Shown here piece after piece: positions 9,853-18,647 of a DNA stretch of 64,000 nucleotides. The notes under the pieces were generated by a model. It made no database searches. It saw nothing but the letters and a program-made list of their open reading frames with translations, and was not told where the DNA came from. Within the stretch, counting starts at the first letter, position 1, and every line of letters begins with the position of its first letter. Source of the DNA: Rhodococcus sp. WMMA185 (lineage in GTDB: Bacteria > Actinomycetota > Actinomycetes > Mycobacteriales > Mycobacteriaceae); contig NZ_CP017014.1 in assembly GCF_001767395.1 (NCBI RefSeq), positions 434,001-498,000 of the forward strand, read 5' to 3'. A program made the translations under genes and the position numbers.

Positions 9853-10599
9853 ATGTGCCGACACCTGGGCTATCTGGGGCCGGACCAATCGGTAGGCGAT
9901 CTCCTCGTTCAAGGAGAGAACTCGCTGTTGAACCAATCGTTTGCGCCGCGTGACATGCGTGGCGGCGGAACGATCAACGCAGATGGGTTCGGTGTGGGGT
10001 GGTGGGGGGCGGACGGGTTCTCGCGCTACCGCAGCGATCAGCCGCTCTGGTCCGATCCCGCTCTGCAGGAGACCTTGCCGAGCATTCATTCCGGTGCCGT
10101 CGTCGCTGCAGCGCGTTCGGCGACGGTCGGAATGCCGGTGCAGCGCACTGCATGTGCACCGTTCTCGGACGACGAGTGGGCGTTCAGTCACAACGGGGTC
10201 GTAACCAGATGGCCGGAATCTCTCGGAGAACTGGCCGCCGACCTGCCGTCTACCGATCTGCTCCAGCTCGAGGCACCGACCGATTCGGCGGCGTTGTGGC
10301 TACTGCTACGACGCCTGCTAGGCGAGTACGACCCCGAAAAGGCCCTGGCCACCCTCGTCACCGCCGTGATTGCCGCCGCGCCGCAGTCACGATTGAACCT
10401 GCTATTGGGAAACGGCCAGGAACTATGGGCCACCACCTGGTATCACTCGCTGTCCGCGTTCGTGGACGACGAGCGGGCCATCGTCAGTTCCGAACCCTAT
10501 GACGACGATCCGAATTGGCAAGCAATCCCGGACCGGCACCTCGTGGTTGCGCGCCCGGGGCACCTGATAGTAACGCCGCTCGAGATTGGAGCCTCATGA
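9853..10599 (+). CDS. egtC: Gamma-glutamyl hercynylcysteine sulfoxide hydrolase EgtC
   Basis: Class II glutamine-amidotransferase fold (Ntn hydrolase) that removes the gamma-glutamyl group. The protein begins MCRHLGYLG, so the nucleophile is Cys2 after Met removal; NADGFGVGWW and the FSHNGVV segment are further family marks. 248 residues. It starts one base after the egtB stop, and its TGA overlaps the egtD ATG (ATGA). The open frame extends upstream inside egtB, but only this start exposes Cys2. Confidence 0.94.
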   Translation: MCRHLGYLGPDQSVGDLLVQGENSLLNQSFAPRDMRGGGTINADGFGVGWWGADGFSRYRSDQPLWSDPALQETLPSIHSGAVVAAARSATVGMPVQRTACAPFSDDEWAFSHNGVVTRWPESLGELAADLPSTDLLQLEAPTDSAALWLLLRRLLGEYDPEKALATLVTAVIAAAPQSRLNLLLGNGQELWATTWYHSLSAFVDDERAIVSSEPYDDDPNWQAIPDRHLVVARPGHLIVTPLEIGAS

Positions 10600-11570
10600 C
10601 CAGAACACCGTCGCTCGATGTGCATCTACAGCCCGATCAGCTCAAGGCCGCATTGCGGAAGGACGCTGAGGCAGGGTTGACGTCGAGTCCGAAGTGGTTG
10701 CCGCCCAAATATTTCTACGATGCTCGCGGGAGCGAGTTGTACGAGCAGATCACGGTACTGCCCGAATATTATCCGACGCGTACCGAACGGGAGCTGCTCA
10801 GGCGTTTCGCCCGGGACATCGCGGCCGCGGCGTCACCGGAGATCCTGGTGGAACTGGGGTCCGGGTCATCGGAGAAGACCCGGCTCCTACTCGATGCCGG
10901 GGTTGCGCACGGATCTCTCCATACGTATGTACCGCAGGACGTCTCCGCGTCGGCGCTCGCGGCTGCCGCAGAGCAGATCGCTGCGGAGTTCCCGAGTCTG
11001 GCCGTTCACGGTGTGGTCAGTGACTTTTCGAAGTCGCTGCACCACCTTCCACGAGGAGGGCGCCGCACGATCGCATTTCTCGGCGGCACCATCGGAAACA
11101 TGGTGCCCGGCGAGCGAGCCGAGTTCCTTTCCGGCATCGCGGACGTCCTCGAGCCCGGTGAGTACCTGTTGATGGGCGCAATACTCGTCACCGATCCTTC
11201 GGTCTTGGTCGCGGCGTACGACGACGCCGCCGGGGTGACGGCGCAGTTCAACCTCAACGTGTTGCAGGTACTCAACACGCAACTGAACGCCGATTTCCCT
11301 GTGGAGGACTTCCGGCACGTCGCACTGTGGGATCGTGAGAACGCGTGGATCGAGATGCGTCTCGAAGCCGCGCGCGCGATGTCGGTCCGGATCAAGGAGT
11401 TGGATCTCGACATCGAGTTCAGTGCGGGAGAGCAACTGCGGACAGAGATCTCGGCCAAGTTCACGCTCGACGGAATCGTGAAGGAGTTGGCGGATGCGGG
11501 ATTCGCCGTCGAACGAACCTGGACGGACCCCGACGACCGCTTCGCGCTACTGGCCGCTGCACGGGAGTGA
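10596..11570 (+). CDS. egtD: L-histidine N-alpha-trimethyltransferase EgtD
   Basis: SAM-dependent methyltransferase converting histidine to hercynine, the committed step of ergothioneine synthesis. The SAM-binding motif ELGSGSSEKTRLLLDA lies near residue 87, preceded by KYFYDARGSELYEQIT and followed by FLGGTIGNMVPGE. 324 residues, normal. Start codon overlaps the egtC stop by four bases. It is the last gene of egtABCD and ends 30 bp from a convergent tetR. Confidence 0.95.
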   Translation: MTRTPSLDVHLQPDQLKAALRKDAEAGLTSSPKWLPPKYFYDARGSELYEQITVLPEYYPTRTERELLRRFARDIAAAASPEILVELGSGSSEKTRLLLDAGVAHGSLHTYVPQDVSASALAAAAEQIAAEFPSLAVHGVVSDFSKSLHHLPRGGRRTIAFLGGTIGNMVPGERAEFLSGIADVLEPGEYLLMGAILVTDPSVLVAAYDDAAGVTAQFNLNVLQVLNTQLNADFPVEDFRHVALWDRENAWIEMRLEAARAMSVRIKELDLDIEFSAGEQLRTEISAKFTLDGIVKELADAGFAVERTWTDPDDRFALLAAARE

Positions 11571-11600
11571 GCGCCGCGGGTGGTGTCTCGCCAGTGCCAC

Positions 11601-12170
11601 TCAAGTGGTGGGTGCGATGAGAACTGGCGCGACGAACTGTTCGAGCATTTCGCGCTCGTCGTCGGCGTCGGTTCCAGGGACGGTGAGCAGTGACACTATG
11701 ACTCGCACGAGCCAGCGGGCCTTGCGGGAGGTCTGCTCGTCCTCGACGTCGGCATGGCCGAGGAACGCCTTGCCGAGAGATTCGATGACATCGGACGAGT
11801 CCGCGATCTGGGCGGCGAGTCCGGAGTCTCCGAGCTGGAACCATGCTGCCAGGGCCGGATCCGCCCGGACGAGTTCGATCGCGGCCAACATCGCGCTCAC
11901 GATCACTTCGCCGGCATCGCCCGACCGCGGCACTTTGGCCGCGATCAGGGAACCTATTCGCCGAGCCTCGCGGTGAACGAACGCGAGTTGCAGTGCCTGA
12001 CGGCTGTCGAAGTACCGGTAGAGGGTGGCCCGCGAACATCCTGCCGCCCGGGCGATGTCCGCCATGCCGACCGCTGCGATGCCCTTCTCGACGTATAGCT
12101 GCGCGGCGGTGTCGAGAATGCGCTCGCTGGCATGCAGCGGTCGTTCGTCGCGCATCCAGTCGGAGCTCAC
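11601..12170 (-). CDS. TetR-family regulator, coupled to a P450 gene
   Basis: 189-residue one-component repressor. The N-terminal helix-turn-helix reads IARAAGCSRATLYRYFDSRQAL (about residues 39-60); the C-terminal half is the variable ligand-binding domain. The GTG start directly abuts the TAA stop of the upstream P450 gene, so both are one transcript; an ATG five codons further in is an alternative. A 7-bp palindrome in front of the P450 gene is the obvious candidate target, giving autoregulation and substrate-induced P450 expression (inference). Confidence 0.88.
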   Translation of the reverse strand: MSSDWMRDERPLHASERILDTAAQLYVEKGIAAVGMADIARAAGCSRATLYRYFDSRQALQLAFVHREARRIGSLIAAKVPRSGDAGEVIVSAMLAAIELVRADPALAAWFQLGDSGLAAQIADSSDVIESLGKAFLGHADVEDEQTSRKARWLVRVIVSLLTVPGTDADDEREMLEQFVAPVLIAPTT

Positions 12171-13388
12171 TTACCCGACCGCCTGGAACGGGACGCTCGT
12201 CGGTCGACGCACGTAGTTGCCCTCCGCATAGATGACGGCGTCGATGTCGACCGTGAAGTCGGGACAGCGGGCGAGCAGTTCCTCCAAGGCCACCCGTGCC
12301 TGCATTCGCGCTGCGGCCGCTCCGAGGCAGTGGTGAACTCCGTGACTGAATGTGAGGATCTGCGTGGGCTGGCGTCTGACATCCAACTCGTCTGCGTCGG
12401 CCCCGTACCTGCGGGGGTCGCGGTTCGCCGAGCCGTACAGCAGCAAGGTCTTTCGGCCTCGAGGAATGGTGACGCCCTCGATCTCGACGTCACGCGTCGT
12501 GGTGCGGGCCAGGCCCTGCACCGGAGAAGTCAGGCGAAGTAGTTCCTCGACGGCATCGCCTATCAGCTCGGGGTGGTCGATCAGCGTCTGCCGTTGGTCG
12601 CGATGCGCGGTGAGCAACTGTACCGAGCCGCCCAGCATTCCGGTTGTCGTGTCGTTGCCGCCCGTCACCATCGTGAATGCGAAACCGAGGATGGAAAGCA
12701 GACCGCTGACGTCACCGTCGGCACCCATTCCCCCCGCGATCAAGTGCGAGATCGTGTCGTCCCCCGGTTCGGTACGGCGCCGCTCGATCAGGGTAGTGAA
12801 GTACCCCATCATTTCGGTGACCGCTCCGCTGGCCTCGAGAGTGTTTCCCGTCGCGTTGGCCGCGACGATCGCCTCCGTCCACACGTCGAATCGGGCCCGA
12901 TCTTCTTCGGGAACGCCGAGATAGTGTGCGACAACCATGCTCGGGAGCGGTTTGAACAGTGCCTTCACGATGTCACCCTCGCCGGCCTCGCGGAGTTGTT
13001 CGATTCGCTCCACAACGAAGGCCCGAACGTCCGGTTCCACCGCTGTGACCTGCCGCGGCGTGAATCCTTTCGACACCAGACGCCGGAACGCGGTGTGGGC
13101 CGGTGGATCGAGCATGACCAGCGGTGGGTTGTCCTGCAGGCCGATCTTCTCCAACTCACCGTATGTCGTGGTGAGGCCATCGGCGGAGGAGAACGTCTCG
13201 GCATCACGGGCCGCCGTGTAGACGTCGTCGTATCGGGACAGCACCCAGTAGTCGTTTTGCGGTTCACGCGCGGGAATCACGTGGTGGACCGGATCGTGAT
13301 CGCGGAGGTCGGCGTACATCTGCCATGGGGCACGCCACGATTCTCCGGACCTGGGCACGAATGAGACGCTCGACACATGTGCAGTCAT
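12171..13388 (-). CDS. Cytochrome P450
   Basis: Haem monooxygenase of 405 residues. The I-helix oxygen-binding motif is TGGNDTTTG, the K-helix EXXR is EELLRL, and the haem loop FSHGVHHCLG puts the axial Cys near residue 354. It is a soluble bacterial-type enzyme with no redox partner fused or adjacent. The open frame reaches 13547, but the ATG at 13388 (MTAHVSSVSFVP) gives the normal P450 N-terminus. The promoter-side palindrome lies 14 bases upstream. Substrate unknown; the CYP family number cannot be assigned by eye. Confidence 0.93.
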   Translation of the reverse strand: MTAHVSSVSFVPRSGESWRAPWQMYADLRDHDPVHHVIPAREPQNDYWVLSRYDDVYTAARDAETFSSADGLTTTYGELEKIGLQDNPPLVMLDPPAHTAFRRLVSKGFTPRQVTAVEPDVRAFVVERIEQLREAGEGDIVKALFKPLPSMVVAHYLGVPEEDRARFDVWTEAIVAANATGNTLEASGAVTEMMGYFTTLIERRRTEPGDDTISHLIAGGMGADGDVSGLLSILGFAFTMVTGGNDTTTGMLGGSVQLLTAHRDQRQTLIDHPELIGDAVEELLRLTSPVQGLARTTTRDVEIEGVTIPRGRKTLLLYGSANRDPRRYGADADELDVRRQPTQILTFSHGVHHCLGAAAARMQARVALEELLARCPDFTVDIDAVIYAEGNYVRRPTSVPFQAVG

Positions 13389-13401
13389 GTATCGATACTG
13401 A

Positions 13402-13421
13402 GACACATGAGGCGATGTGTC
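13402..13421. promoter_or_regulatory. Palindromic operator candidate upstream of P450–tetR
   Basis: GACACAT (13402-13408), six spacer bases, ATGTGTC (13415-13421): a perfect 7+7 inverted repeat 14 bases upstream of the P450 start. Size and location fit a TetR dimer site overlapping the promoter or leader of the P450–tetR transcript. Confidence 0.6.
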
Positions 13422-13446
13422 AATGGCAACTTGTCGAGCGCGGCGC

Positions 13447-14187
13447 CTACCCGGTTGCCGCGATTCGCGCCTTCTCGAGCGCTGCGAGGGTGCGCAGCAC
13501 GGTGGCACGCTGCTTCTCGAGATCGCTGACGCGCGCGCGGGCGGCAAGGCCGACGGGTTCGCCGATGAGGTTCATCTGCGCGTCGATGGCCGAGAGTTGA
13601 TCGAGCAGGCCCGTCACCCGAGACTCGAGCGCTGCCACATCGACGGTCTCAGTGGGTGCTGCGGCTGGACGGGTGGCTTGCGCGCGGGTCGCGTTAGTGC
13701 CTGCCGCGCGGGTGGCTTTGGTGCCTGCCGTGCGGGTCGCGCTGGCGCCGGCCGCGTGGGTTGCGCTGGTGCCACCAGAGGTAGACGGGGAAGACGTACC
13801 CGAACCTGAGGTGCCCGGGTCCGATACCACCGTTGCCGCACGGGGTCGGAGCGCTTTGCGAACGTCCGCCGGGTCGGGGAGTTCCGGCAGTCTCACCTCG
13901 TTGAGTTCGCGGCGCGCGTTGCGGGCGTTGACGCGGTGCTCGCGCTCTTCTTCGTCGTCCGACTGTAGGGTGCCGCCGAGCGGGCGCAGGCCGTACATTC
14001 CGACGAAGTGGCGGGCTTCGTCGATCACCGACTCCTTCTCGCGGCAAGTGCCGCAGCGTGGCTCGTTGCGAAACAATTCGACGGCGTTGTCGTCTCCGCA
14101 CCACACACACGACCCCGGCGACCAACGCCTGACGTTTCGAATTTCAGCGATATCGGTAGGGCTGGAGAGAGTCTGCGCGTCAATCAC
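13447..14187 (-). CDS. Hypothetical protein with two CxxC pairs and 8-residue repeats
   Basis: I do not recognise a named family. From a GTG at 14187 the protein has about 246 residues: an N-terminal zinc-ribbon-like part with CVWC and CGTC about 19 residues apart, a charged stretch, then an Ala/Thr/Arg-rich linker of four degenerate AGTxATRA units (24-bp DNA repeats), and a C-terminal helical segment ending LEKQRATVLRTLAALEKA that looks coiled-coil. Upstream codons to 14316 are open but run into a perfect terminator palindrome, so they are unlikely to be translated. A nucleic-acid-binding or structural role is possible but not shown. The start is uncertain. Confidence 0.6.
   Translation of the reverse strand: MIDAQTLSSPTDIAEIRNVRRWSPGSCVWCGDDNAVELFRNEPRCGTCREKESVIDEARHFVGMYGLRPLGGTLQSDDEEEREHRVNARNARRELNEVRLPELPDPADVRKALRPRAATVVSDPGTSGSGTSSPSTSGGTSATHAAGASATRTAGTKATRAAGTNATRAQATRPAAAPTETVDVAALESRVTGLLDQLSAIDAQMNLIGEPVGLAARARVSDLEKQRATVLRTLAALEKARIAATG
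13682..13777. repeat. Four tandem 24-bp imperfect repeats inside a gene
   Basis: Units 13682-13705, 13706-13729, 13730-13753 and 13754-13777 share the pattern GYGBGGGTSGCKYTRGYGCC. They stay in frame and encode the AGTxATRA-type linker of the hypothetical protein on the minus strand. Copy number could vary between strains by slippage. Confidence 0.75.
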
Positions 14188-14293
14188 GACGGTCCACAGT
14201 AGGTCAACTCGAGCCTGCGAATTGCATCGCTGTGATTGCGACCTGCGATTCTGCGAGCGAGCGTGATGAAGATCATGTCTCGACACGTTTGAG

Positions 14294-14332
14294 GTCTGGG
14301 AAAAGCAGTGTGGCACACTGCTTTTCCCAGAC
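14294..14332. terminator. Perfect 39-nt palindrome, bidirectional terminator
   Basis: The arms 14294-14312 and 14314-14332 are exact reverse complements (19 bp) around one base. The inner GCAGTGTG/CACACTGC stem is followed by TTTTCCC on either strand, so it can act as an intrinsic terminator both ways. It lies just after the DUF2461 gene (minus strand) and likely ends the glmU–prs–DUF2461 transcript. Confidence 0.75.
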
Positions 14333-14341
14333 CGGTAGGTC

Positions 14342-14983
14342 TTATTCGGGTTCGCCGACCGTGGCGGTCAGCCAGTCGACGAGTGGCCGCATGTCACGCC
14401 AGGCCGCTCGTACTTCTTCGGCTACCCGGGCGGTCTCGATCCAGTCAGGCGAGAGGTAAACCTTGCTGGCGGTGAGGGATTTGTGGCGCATCAACTCCAG
14501 TCGAGGGTGATCCTCTGCGACACCGCGGGGGCGTGTTTTGAGTTTGTTGCCACCGATTTCGTACCCCGCAGCCTCCACCTTCTTCACAATCCGCTCGAGC
14601 TGGCGGCCGCTACGGTCGTCGTCGACGGCGTCTCGGAAGCGTGTGAGCTGGGCCGGGGTATCCGCGTAGAAACCGCCGGCGACGAAAAGGCCTGAAGCGT
14701 CGATCTGCACGTAGAAACCGACGCCGTTTCGCGTCTGCACGAACCCGCCCTGATGGGTCTTGTAGGGCGTCTTGTCCTTCGAGAACCGCACATCACGGTA
14801 GGGGCGAAACACCTTGCCTGCGCCGAACTCCGACTCGAGTTCGGCGAGCAAGGCGACCATGGGTGCGCGCACGGAATCGTCGTAGACGCCCTTGTGCGCA
14901 GTCCAGAAGCTCTTACTGTTGTCTGCCTCGAGGTCTTCGTAGAAGTCGAGGGCAGCGATGGGTATCCCGGTGAACTCGGTCAT
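14342..14983 (-). CDS. DUF2461 (TIGR02453) family protein
   Basis: 213-residue protein of the widespread DUF2461 family; function unknown. Family marks are FYEDLEADNSKSFWTAHK at the start, the FRPYRDVRFSKDKTPYKTH block, and FYVQIDASGLFVAGGFY in the centre. It starts 23 bp after prs on the same strand and is followed by a strong terminator, so it may be cotranscribed with glmU–prs. No signal peptide or membrane segment is visible. Confidence 0.85.
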   Translation of the reverse strand: MTEFTGIPIAALDFYEDLEADNSKSFWTAHKGVYDDSVRAPMVALLAELESEFGAGKVFRPYRDVRFSKDKTPYKTHQGGFVQTRNGVGFYVQIDASGLFVAGGFYADTPAQLTRFRDAVDDDRSGRQLERIVKKVEAAGYEIGGNKLKTRPRGVAEDHPRLELMRHKSLTASKVYLSPDWIETARVAEEVRAAWRDMRPLVDWLTATVGEPE

Positions 14984-15006
14984 ACCACAACAGTAGGGTC
15001 AGCGAC

Positions 15007-15987
15007 CTACGCGTTGCCGTTGAACAGCGATGTAACCGAGCCGTTCTCGAAGACTTCCTTGATCGTGCGAGCCAGGAGCGGTGCGATGGACAGCACCGTC
15101 AGCGCCGGAAACTTCTTCGACTCGTCGATCGGGAGGGTGTTGGTGACGATGACTTCCTTGGCGCCGCAGGCTGCCAGGCGCTCGGCAGCGGGATCGGAGA
15201 GCACGCCGTGGGTGGCGGCGATGATCACGTCGCCCGCGCCCGCCTCCTGGAGGATCTTCACTGCGCCGGCGATCGTTCCGCCGGTGTCGATCATGTCGTC
15301 GATCAGGATGCAGGTGCGGCCCTCGACCTCACCGACGACACGGTTGGACTTGACCTGGTTGGGCACCAGTGGGTCGCGGGTCTTGTGGATGAACGCCAGT
15401 GGGGCGCCACCGAGGGTGTCGGCCCACTTCTCGGCGACGCGGACGCGACCGGAGTCGGGTGAGACGACTGCGATGTTCTCGGTGCCGTAGTTGGAGCGGA
15501 TGTACTCGGCCAACTGCCCCTGGGCGTGCATGTGGTCGACCGGGCCGTCGAAGAAGCCCTGGATTTGATCGGTGTGCAGGTCGACCGTGATGATGCGATC
15601 GGCTCCCGCCGTCTTGAGTAGGTCTGCAACGAGACGAGCGGAGATAGGCTCACGTCCCCGGTGCTTCTTGTCCTGGCGGGCGTAGGGATAGAACGGCAGG
15701 ACGGCGGTAATGCGCTTGGCCGATCCGCGCTTGAGCGCGTCGATCATGATCAACTGTTCCATCAACCACGTATTGAGTGGGGCCGGGTGGCTCTGCAGCA
15801 CGAAGGCGTCCGATCCTCGGACCGACTCGTGGAAACGCACGAAGATCTCGCCGTTTGCGAAGTCACGTGCGGTCTGCGGGGTGACCCGCACATCGAGTTC
15901 CTTCGCGACCTGTTCGGCCAACTCCGGATGCGCGCGACCAGAAAAAAGCATGAGGTTCTTCTGGTTGTCGATCCAATTCGCGGTCAC
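15007..15987 (-). CDS. prs: Ribose-phosphate pyrophosphokinase
   Basis: Makes PRPP from ribose 5-phosphate and ATP. The 326-residue protein has the ATP-binding segment [21 protein letters not shown] in its middle and the PRPP-binding loop [12 protein letters not shown]-like sequence [15 protein letters not shown] in the C-terminal half. Its ATG overlaps the glmU TGA by 4 bases (ATGA), so the two are translationally coupled, as in other actinobacteria. Confidence 0.97.
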   Translation of the reverse strand: MTANWIDNQKNLMLFSGRAHPELAEQVAKELDVRVTPQTARDFANGEIFVRFHESVRGSDAFVLQSHPAPLNTWLMEQLIMIDALKRGSAKRITAVLPFYPYARQDKKHRGREPISARLVADLLKTAGADRIITVDLHTDQIQGFFDGPVDHMHAQGQLAEYIRSNYGTENIAVVSPDSGRVRVAEKWADTLGGAPLAFIHKTRDPLVPNQVKSNRVVGEVEGRTCILIDDMIDTGGTIAGAVKILQEAGAGDVIIAATHGVLSDPAAERLAACGAKEVIVTNTLPIDESKKFPALTVLSIAPLLARTIKEVFENGSVTSLFNGNA

Positions 15988-17486
15988 TGCTCTGAGCCAT
16001 CCTTAGGTTCTTGCTGATCATTTTCGTGCAAATCTGGAGTGCGGTGCGATCCCGCAGCCTCTGCTGCCTCGGCAGCGGCGGTCCCGGGCCGATTGCGCTG
16101 CACCCATCCGTCAATATTGCGTTGCTTTCCACCGGAGACCGCGAGTGCCCCTGGTGGTACGTCGAAACGCAAGACCGTCCCGGCGCCGGTGTATGCGCCG
16201 TCACCGACCTGTACCGGAGCGACGAACATGGTGTCCGACCCGGTTCGGACGTGTGATCCTACAACCGTCCGACTCTTGTCGACGCCGTCGTAGTTGACAA
16301 ACACGCTCGACGCACCGATGTTGGTGTGCTCGCCGATCGTGGCGTCACCAACATAGGTGAGGTGCGGAACCTTTGAGTGCGAACCGATGTCGGCGTTCTT
16401 CGTCTCGACGAATGCGCCGAGTTTGCCGGCGGCACCGAGCACCGTGCCGGGGCGCAGATAGGAGAACGGACCGACCTCGGCCCCTGCGCCGATCGTCGAT
16501 TCACAGCCGTGAGTGCGCACCACGCTGGCGCCTTCACCCACCGATACGTCGGTGAGGGTGGTGTCGGGACCGATGATCGCGTCGTCGGCGACGGCGGTGG
16601 AACCGAGCAATTGGACTCCAGGATGGACGGTGACGTCACGACCGAGTGTGACGTCGACGTCGATCCACGTGGTCGATGGATCGACCACGTTGACGCCCTC
16701 CCGCATCCAGTTCTCGACGGTGCGGCGGTTGAGTTCGGCAGCCAACGCCGACAACTGAACACGATCGTTGGCTCCCGCGACCTTCACGGCGTCTGCCAGA
16801 TGGGCGCCGAGGACGGGTTTGCCCGCCGAGCGGGCGATCTTCACCGCATCCGTGAGGTACAACTCGCCTTGCGCGTTGTCGGTGCTCAGTCGACCGAGCG
16901 CAGAGCGCAGGAACTGGGCATCGAAGGCGTACACGCCGGAATTGACCTCGGTGATGGCGGCCTGTTCCCCGGTGGCGTCCGCCTCCTCCACGATCTCGGC
17001 GATTCCGCCGTCGCTCGGCTGGCGGACGATGCGACCGTAGCCCGTGGGGTCGGGCGCGGTGAAAGTAAGCACGGTGACGGCCGCCTCGGCCGACTCGCTG
17101 TGGTGCTCGTCGATCAGGGCACGAAGTGTGTGGCAGTCGAGCAGAGGAACGTCGGCGGCAGTGACGAGAACGATGCCGCGAAAGTCGACGGGGAGGGCGG
17201 ACAGGGCGCACTCGACTGCATGCCCGGTGCCCTTCTGTTCTTCCTGAATAGCGATGGCGATAGGACGGCCGAGTTCGGTTTCGAGGTTGCTGACCGCTGC
17301 GCTGACGCGTTCTTTCTCATGTCCGACGACGGTGACGAGGTGGACCGGGTCGATCTGTGAGGCGGCGCGGAGGGAGTGGGCCAGCATCGTCCGTCCGCCC
17401 AGTTTGTGAAGCACCTTGGGGGTCTTGGACCGCATCCGAGTTCCTGCGCCGGCAGCGAGGACGACCACCGCAGTCTGCACTGGCAT
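15984..17486 (-). CDS. glmU: Bifunctional GlmU: glucosamine-1-P acetyltransferase / GlcNAc-1-P uridyltransferase
   Basis: Makes UDP-GlcNAc for peptidoglycan and other glycans. The N-terminal uridyltransferase has [22 protein letters not shown]; the C-terminal half is a left-handed beta-helix with many hexapeptides ([27 protein letters not shown]) and acetyltransferase residues in [20 protein letters not shown]-type sequence. 500 residues; ATG at 17486 has GAGGAG 7 bases upstream, and upstream in-frame codons are unconserved. It heads the glmU–prs operon. Confidence 0.97.
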   Translation of the reverse strand: MPVQTAVVVLAAGAGTRMRSKTPKVLHKLGGRTMLAHSLRAASQIDPVHLVTVVGHEKERVSAAVSNLETELGRPIAIAIQEEQKGTGHAVECALSALPVDFRGIVLVTAADVPLLDCHTLRALIDEHHSESAEAAVTVLTFTAPDPTGYGRIVRQPSDGGIAEIVEEADATGEQAAITEVNSGVYAFDAQFLRSALGRLSTDNAQGELYLTDAVKIARSAGKPVLGAHLADAVKVAGANDRVQLSALAAELNRRTVENWMREGVNVVDPSTTWIDVDVTLGRDVTVHPGVQLLGSTAVADDAIIGPDTTLTDVSVGEGASVVRTHGCESTIGAGAEVGPFSYLRPGTVLGAAGKLGAFVETKNADIGSHSKVPHLTYVGDATIGEHTNIGASSVFVNYDGVDKSRTVVGSHVRTGSDTMFVAPVQVGDGAYTGAGTVLRFDVPPGALAVSGGKQRNIDGWVQRNRPGTAAAEAAEAAGSHRTPDLHENDQQEPKDGSEQ

Positions 17487-17610
17487 GAAGCTCCTCTGGT
17501 CGTTCCACTTTTGTTGCTCTGACCTGCATAAAGCAGGCTCCGCGCTCAGGCCCCGAAAGAACCCCGGAGGCTCCGCGCGCACGCCCGTGAAAGCGCTCCG
17601 CAGGCTCGCG

Positions 17611-17681
17611 CTCCGCCGCCAGGACTCGAACCTGAACTATCTGAACCAAAATCAGAGGTGCTGCCATTACACCACGGCGGA
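17611..17681 (-). tRNA. tRNA-Gln (anticodon TTG)
   Basis: Minus-strand cloverleaf of 71 nt: 7-bp acceptor TCCGCCG/CGGCGGA, anticodon stem CTGA/TCAG with loop TTTTGGT giving anticodon TTG, and T-arm GGTTCGAGTCC. Discriminator base G; CCA is not encoded. It lies just upstream of glmU, transcribed the same way. Confidence 0.96.
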
Positions 17682-17866
17682 TTGCCGCGCTCACGGGTCG
17701 TTGTGCCCGATTACGCGAAAGAATCCTCGCATGCCGACCCGCCACACGTCGAACCGCTTCGGAAATTTGTGACACGCACACCGATAGAGTAGGCGCTGCC
17801 TGCAGTGTTTCTGTGCCACTTTCGCGGCACCTCCCGCTGTGACGGTCAGGAAAGGATGGTGTTTCG

Positions 17867-18532
17867 GTGCCCCGAGCCACCGATAGCGGTTCGCCCCCCG
17901 AGCGGGTTGCGCGAACCCGGATGACCGGTACGCAACGCCGGGAGCAACTCATCGAGATCGGCCGGGCCCTGTTCGCGGAGAGAGGCTACGAGGCGGCGTC
18001 GATCGAGGAGATTGCTCAACGGGCGCAAGTCTCCAAGCCGGTCGTGTACGAGCACTTCGGAGGCAAGGAGGGGCTCTATGCCGTGGTCGTGGACCGCGAT
18101 ATGTCGCGGTTGCTCGAAATGATCACGTCCTCGCTGACGCAGAATCGGTCCCGGATCCGGGTCGAACGGGTTGCCCTGGCGTTGCTGACGTACGTCGAGG
18201 AGCACACGGACGGGTTCCGGATCCTCGTTCGCGACTCTCCGGTGGCGGCACCGGACGGCACCTACTCGAGTCTTCTGAACGAGGCCATCGGCCAGGTGGG
18301 ACACATCCTCGCCGGCGATTTCGAGCGCCGGGGATTCAATCCCGATCTCGCCCTGCTCTATGCGCAGGCTCTCGTGGGCATGGTGTCGACAACCGCGACA
18401 TGGTGGCTCGACGAACGGACGCCGCCGAAGGAGGTCGTGGCCGCGCACTTGGTGAACCTGTGCTGGAACGGGCTGACCAATCTCGAGGCGGATCCGCAGT
18501 TGGGTACTGACCAACCACCGGCGTCGGAATAA
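17867..18532 (+). CDS. TetR-family regulator (Rv1019-like position)
   Basis: 221-residue repressor. The HTH is IAQRAQVSKPVVYEHFGGKEGLYAVV at about residues 50-75. GTG start with an AAAGGATGG site upstream. In Mycobacterium the same relative position (between glmU and mfd) is held by the TetR gene Rv1019, so this is the likely orthologue. Here an extra block of about 6 kb separates it from mfd. Target and ligand are unknown. Confidence 0.88.
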   Translation: MPRATDSGSPPERVARTRMTGTQRREQLIEIGRALFAERGYEAASIEEIAQRAQVSKPVVYEHFGGKEGLYAVVVDRDMSRLLEMITSSLTQNRSRIRVERVALALLTYVEEHTDGFRILVRDSPVAAPDGTYSSLLNEAIGQVGHILAGDFERRGFNPDLALLYAQALVGMVSTTATWWLDERTPPKEVVAAHLVNLCWNGLTNLEADPQLGTDQPPASE

Positions 18533-18647
18533 GGAACAGGTTCTCATCCTCCGACTTGCGGTCTAATATCGGCGGCGCCAAGCCTATGGGGTGCTAGGGT
18601 TTGCGGGGATTATTCGCCCCGCCGGGGGGTTGTTCGGAAGGCGGTCG

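Noticed and set aside
13682-13777. Short tandem repeats considered as CRISPR
   Set aside because: Units are contiguous without spacers, degenerate and in frame in a coding gene.
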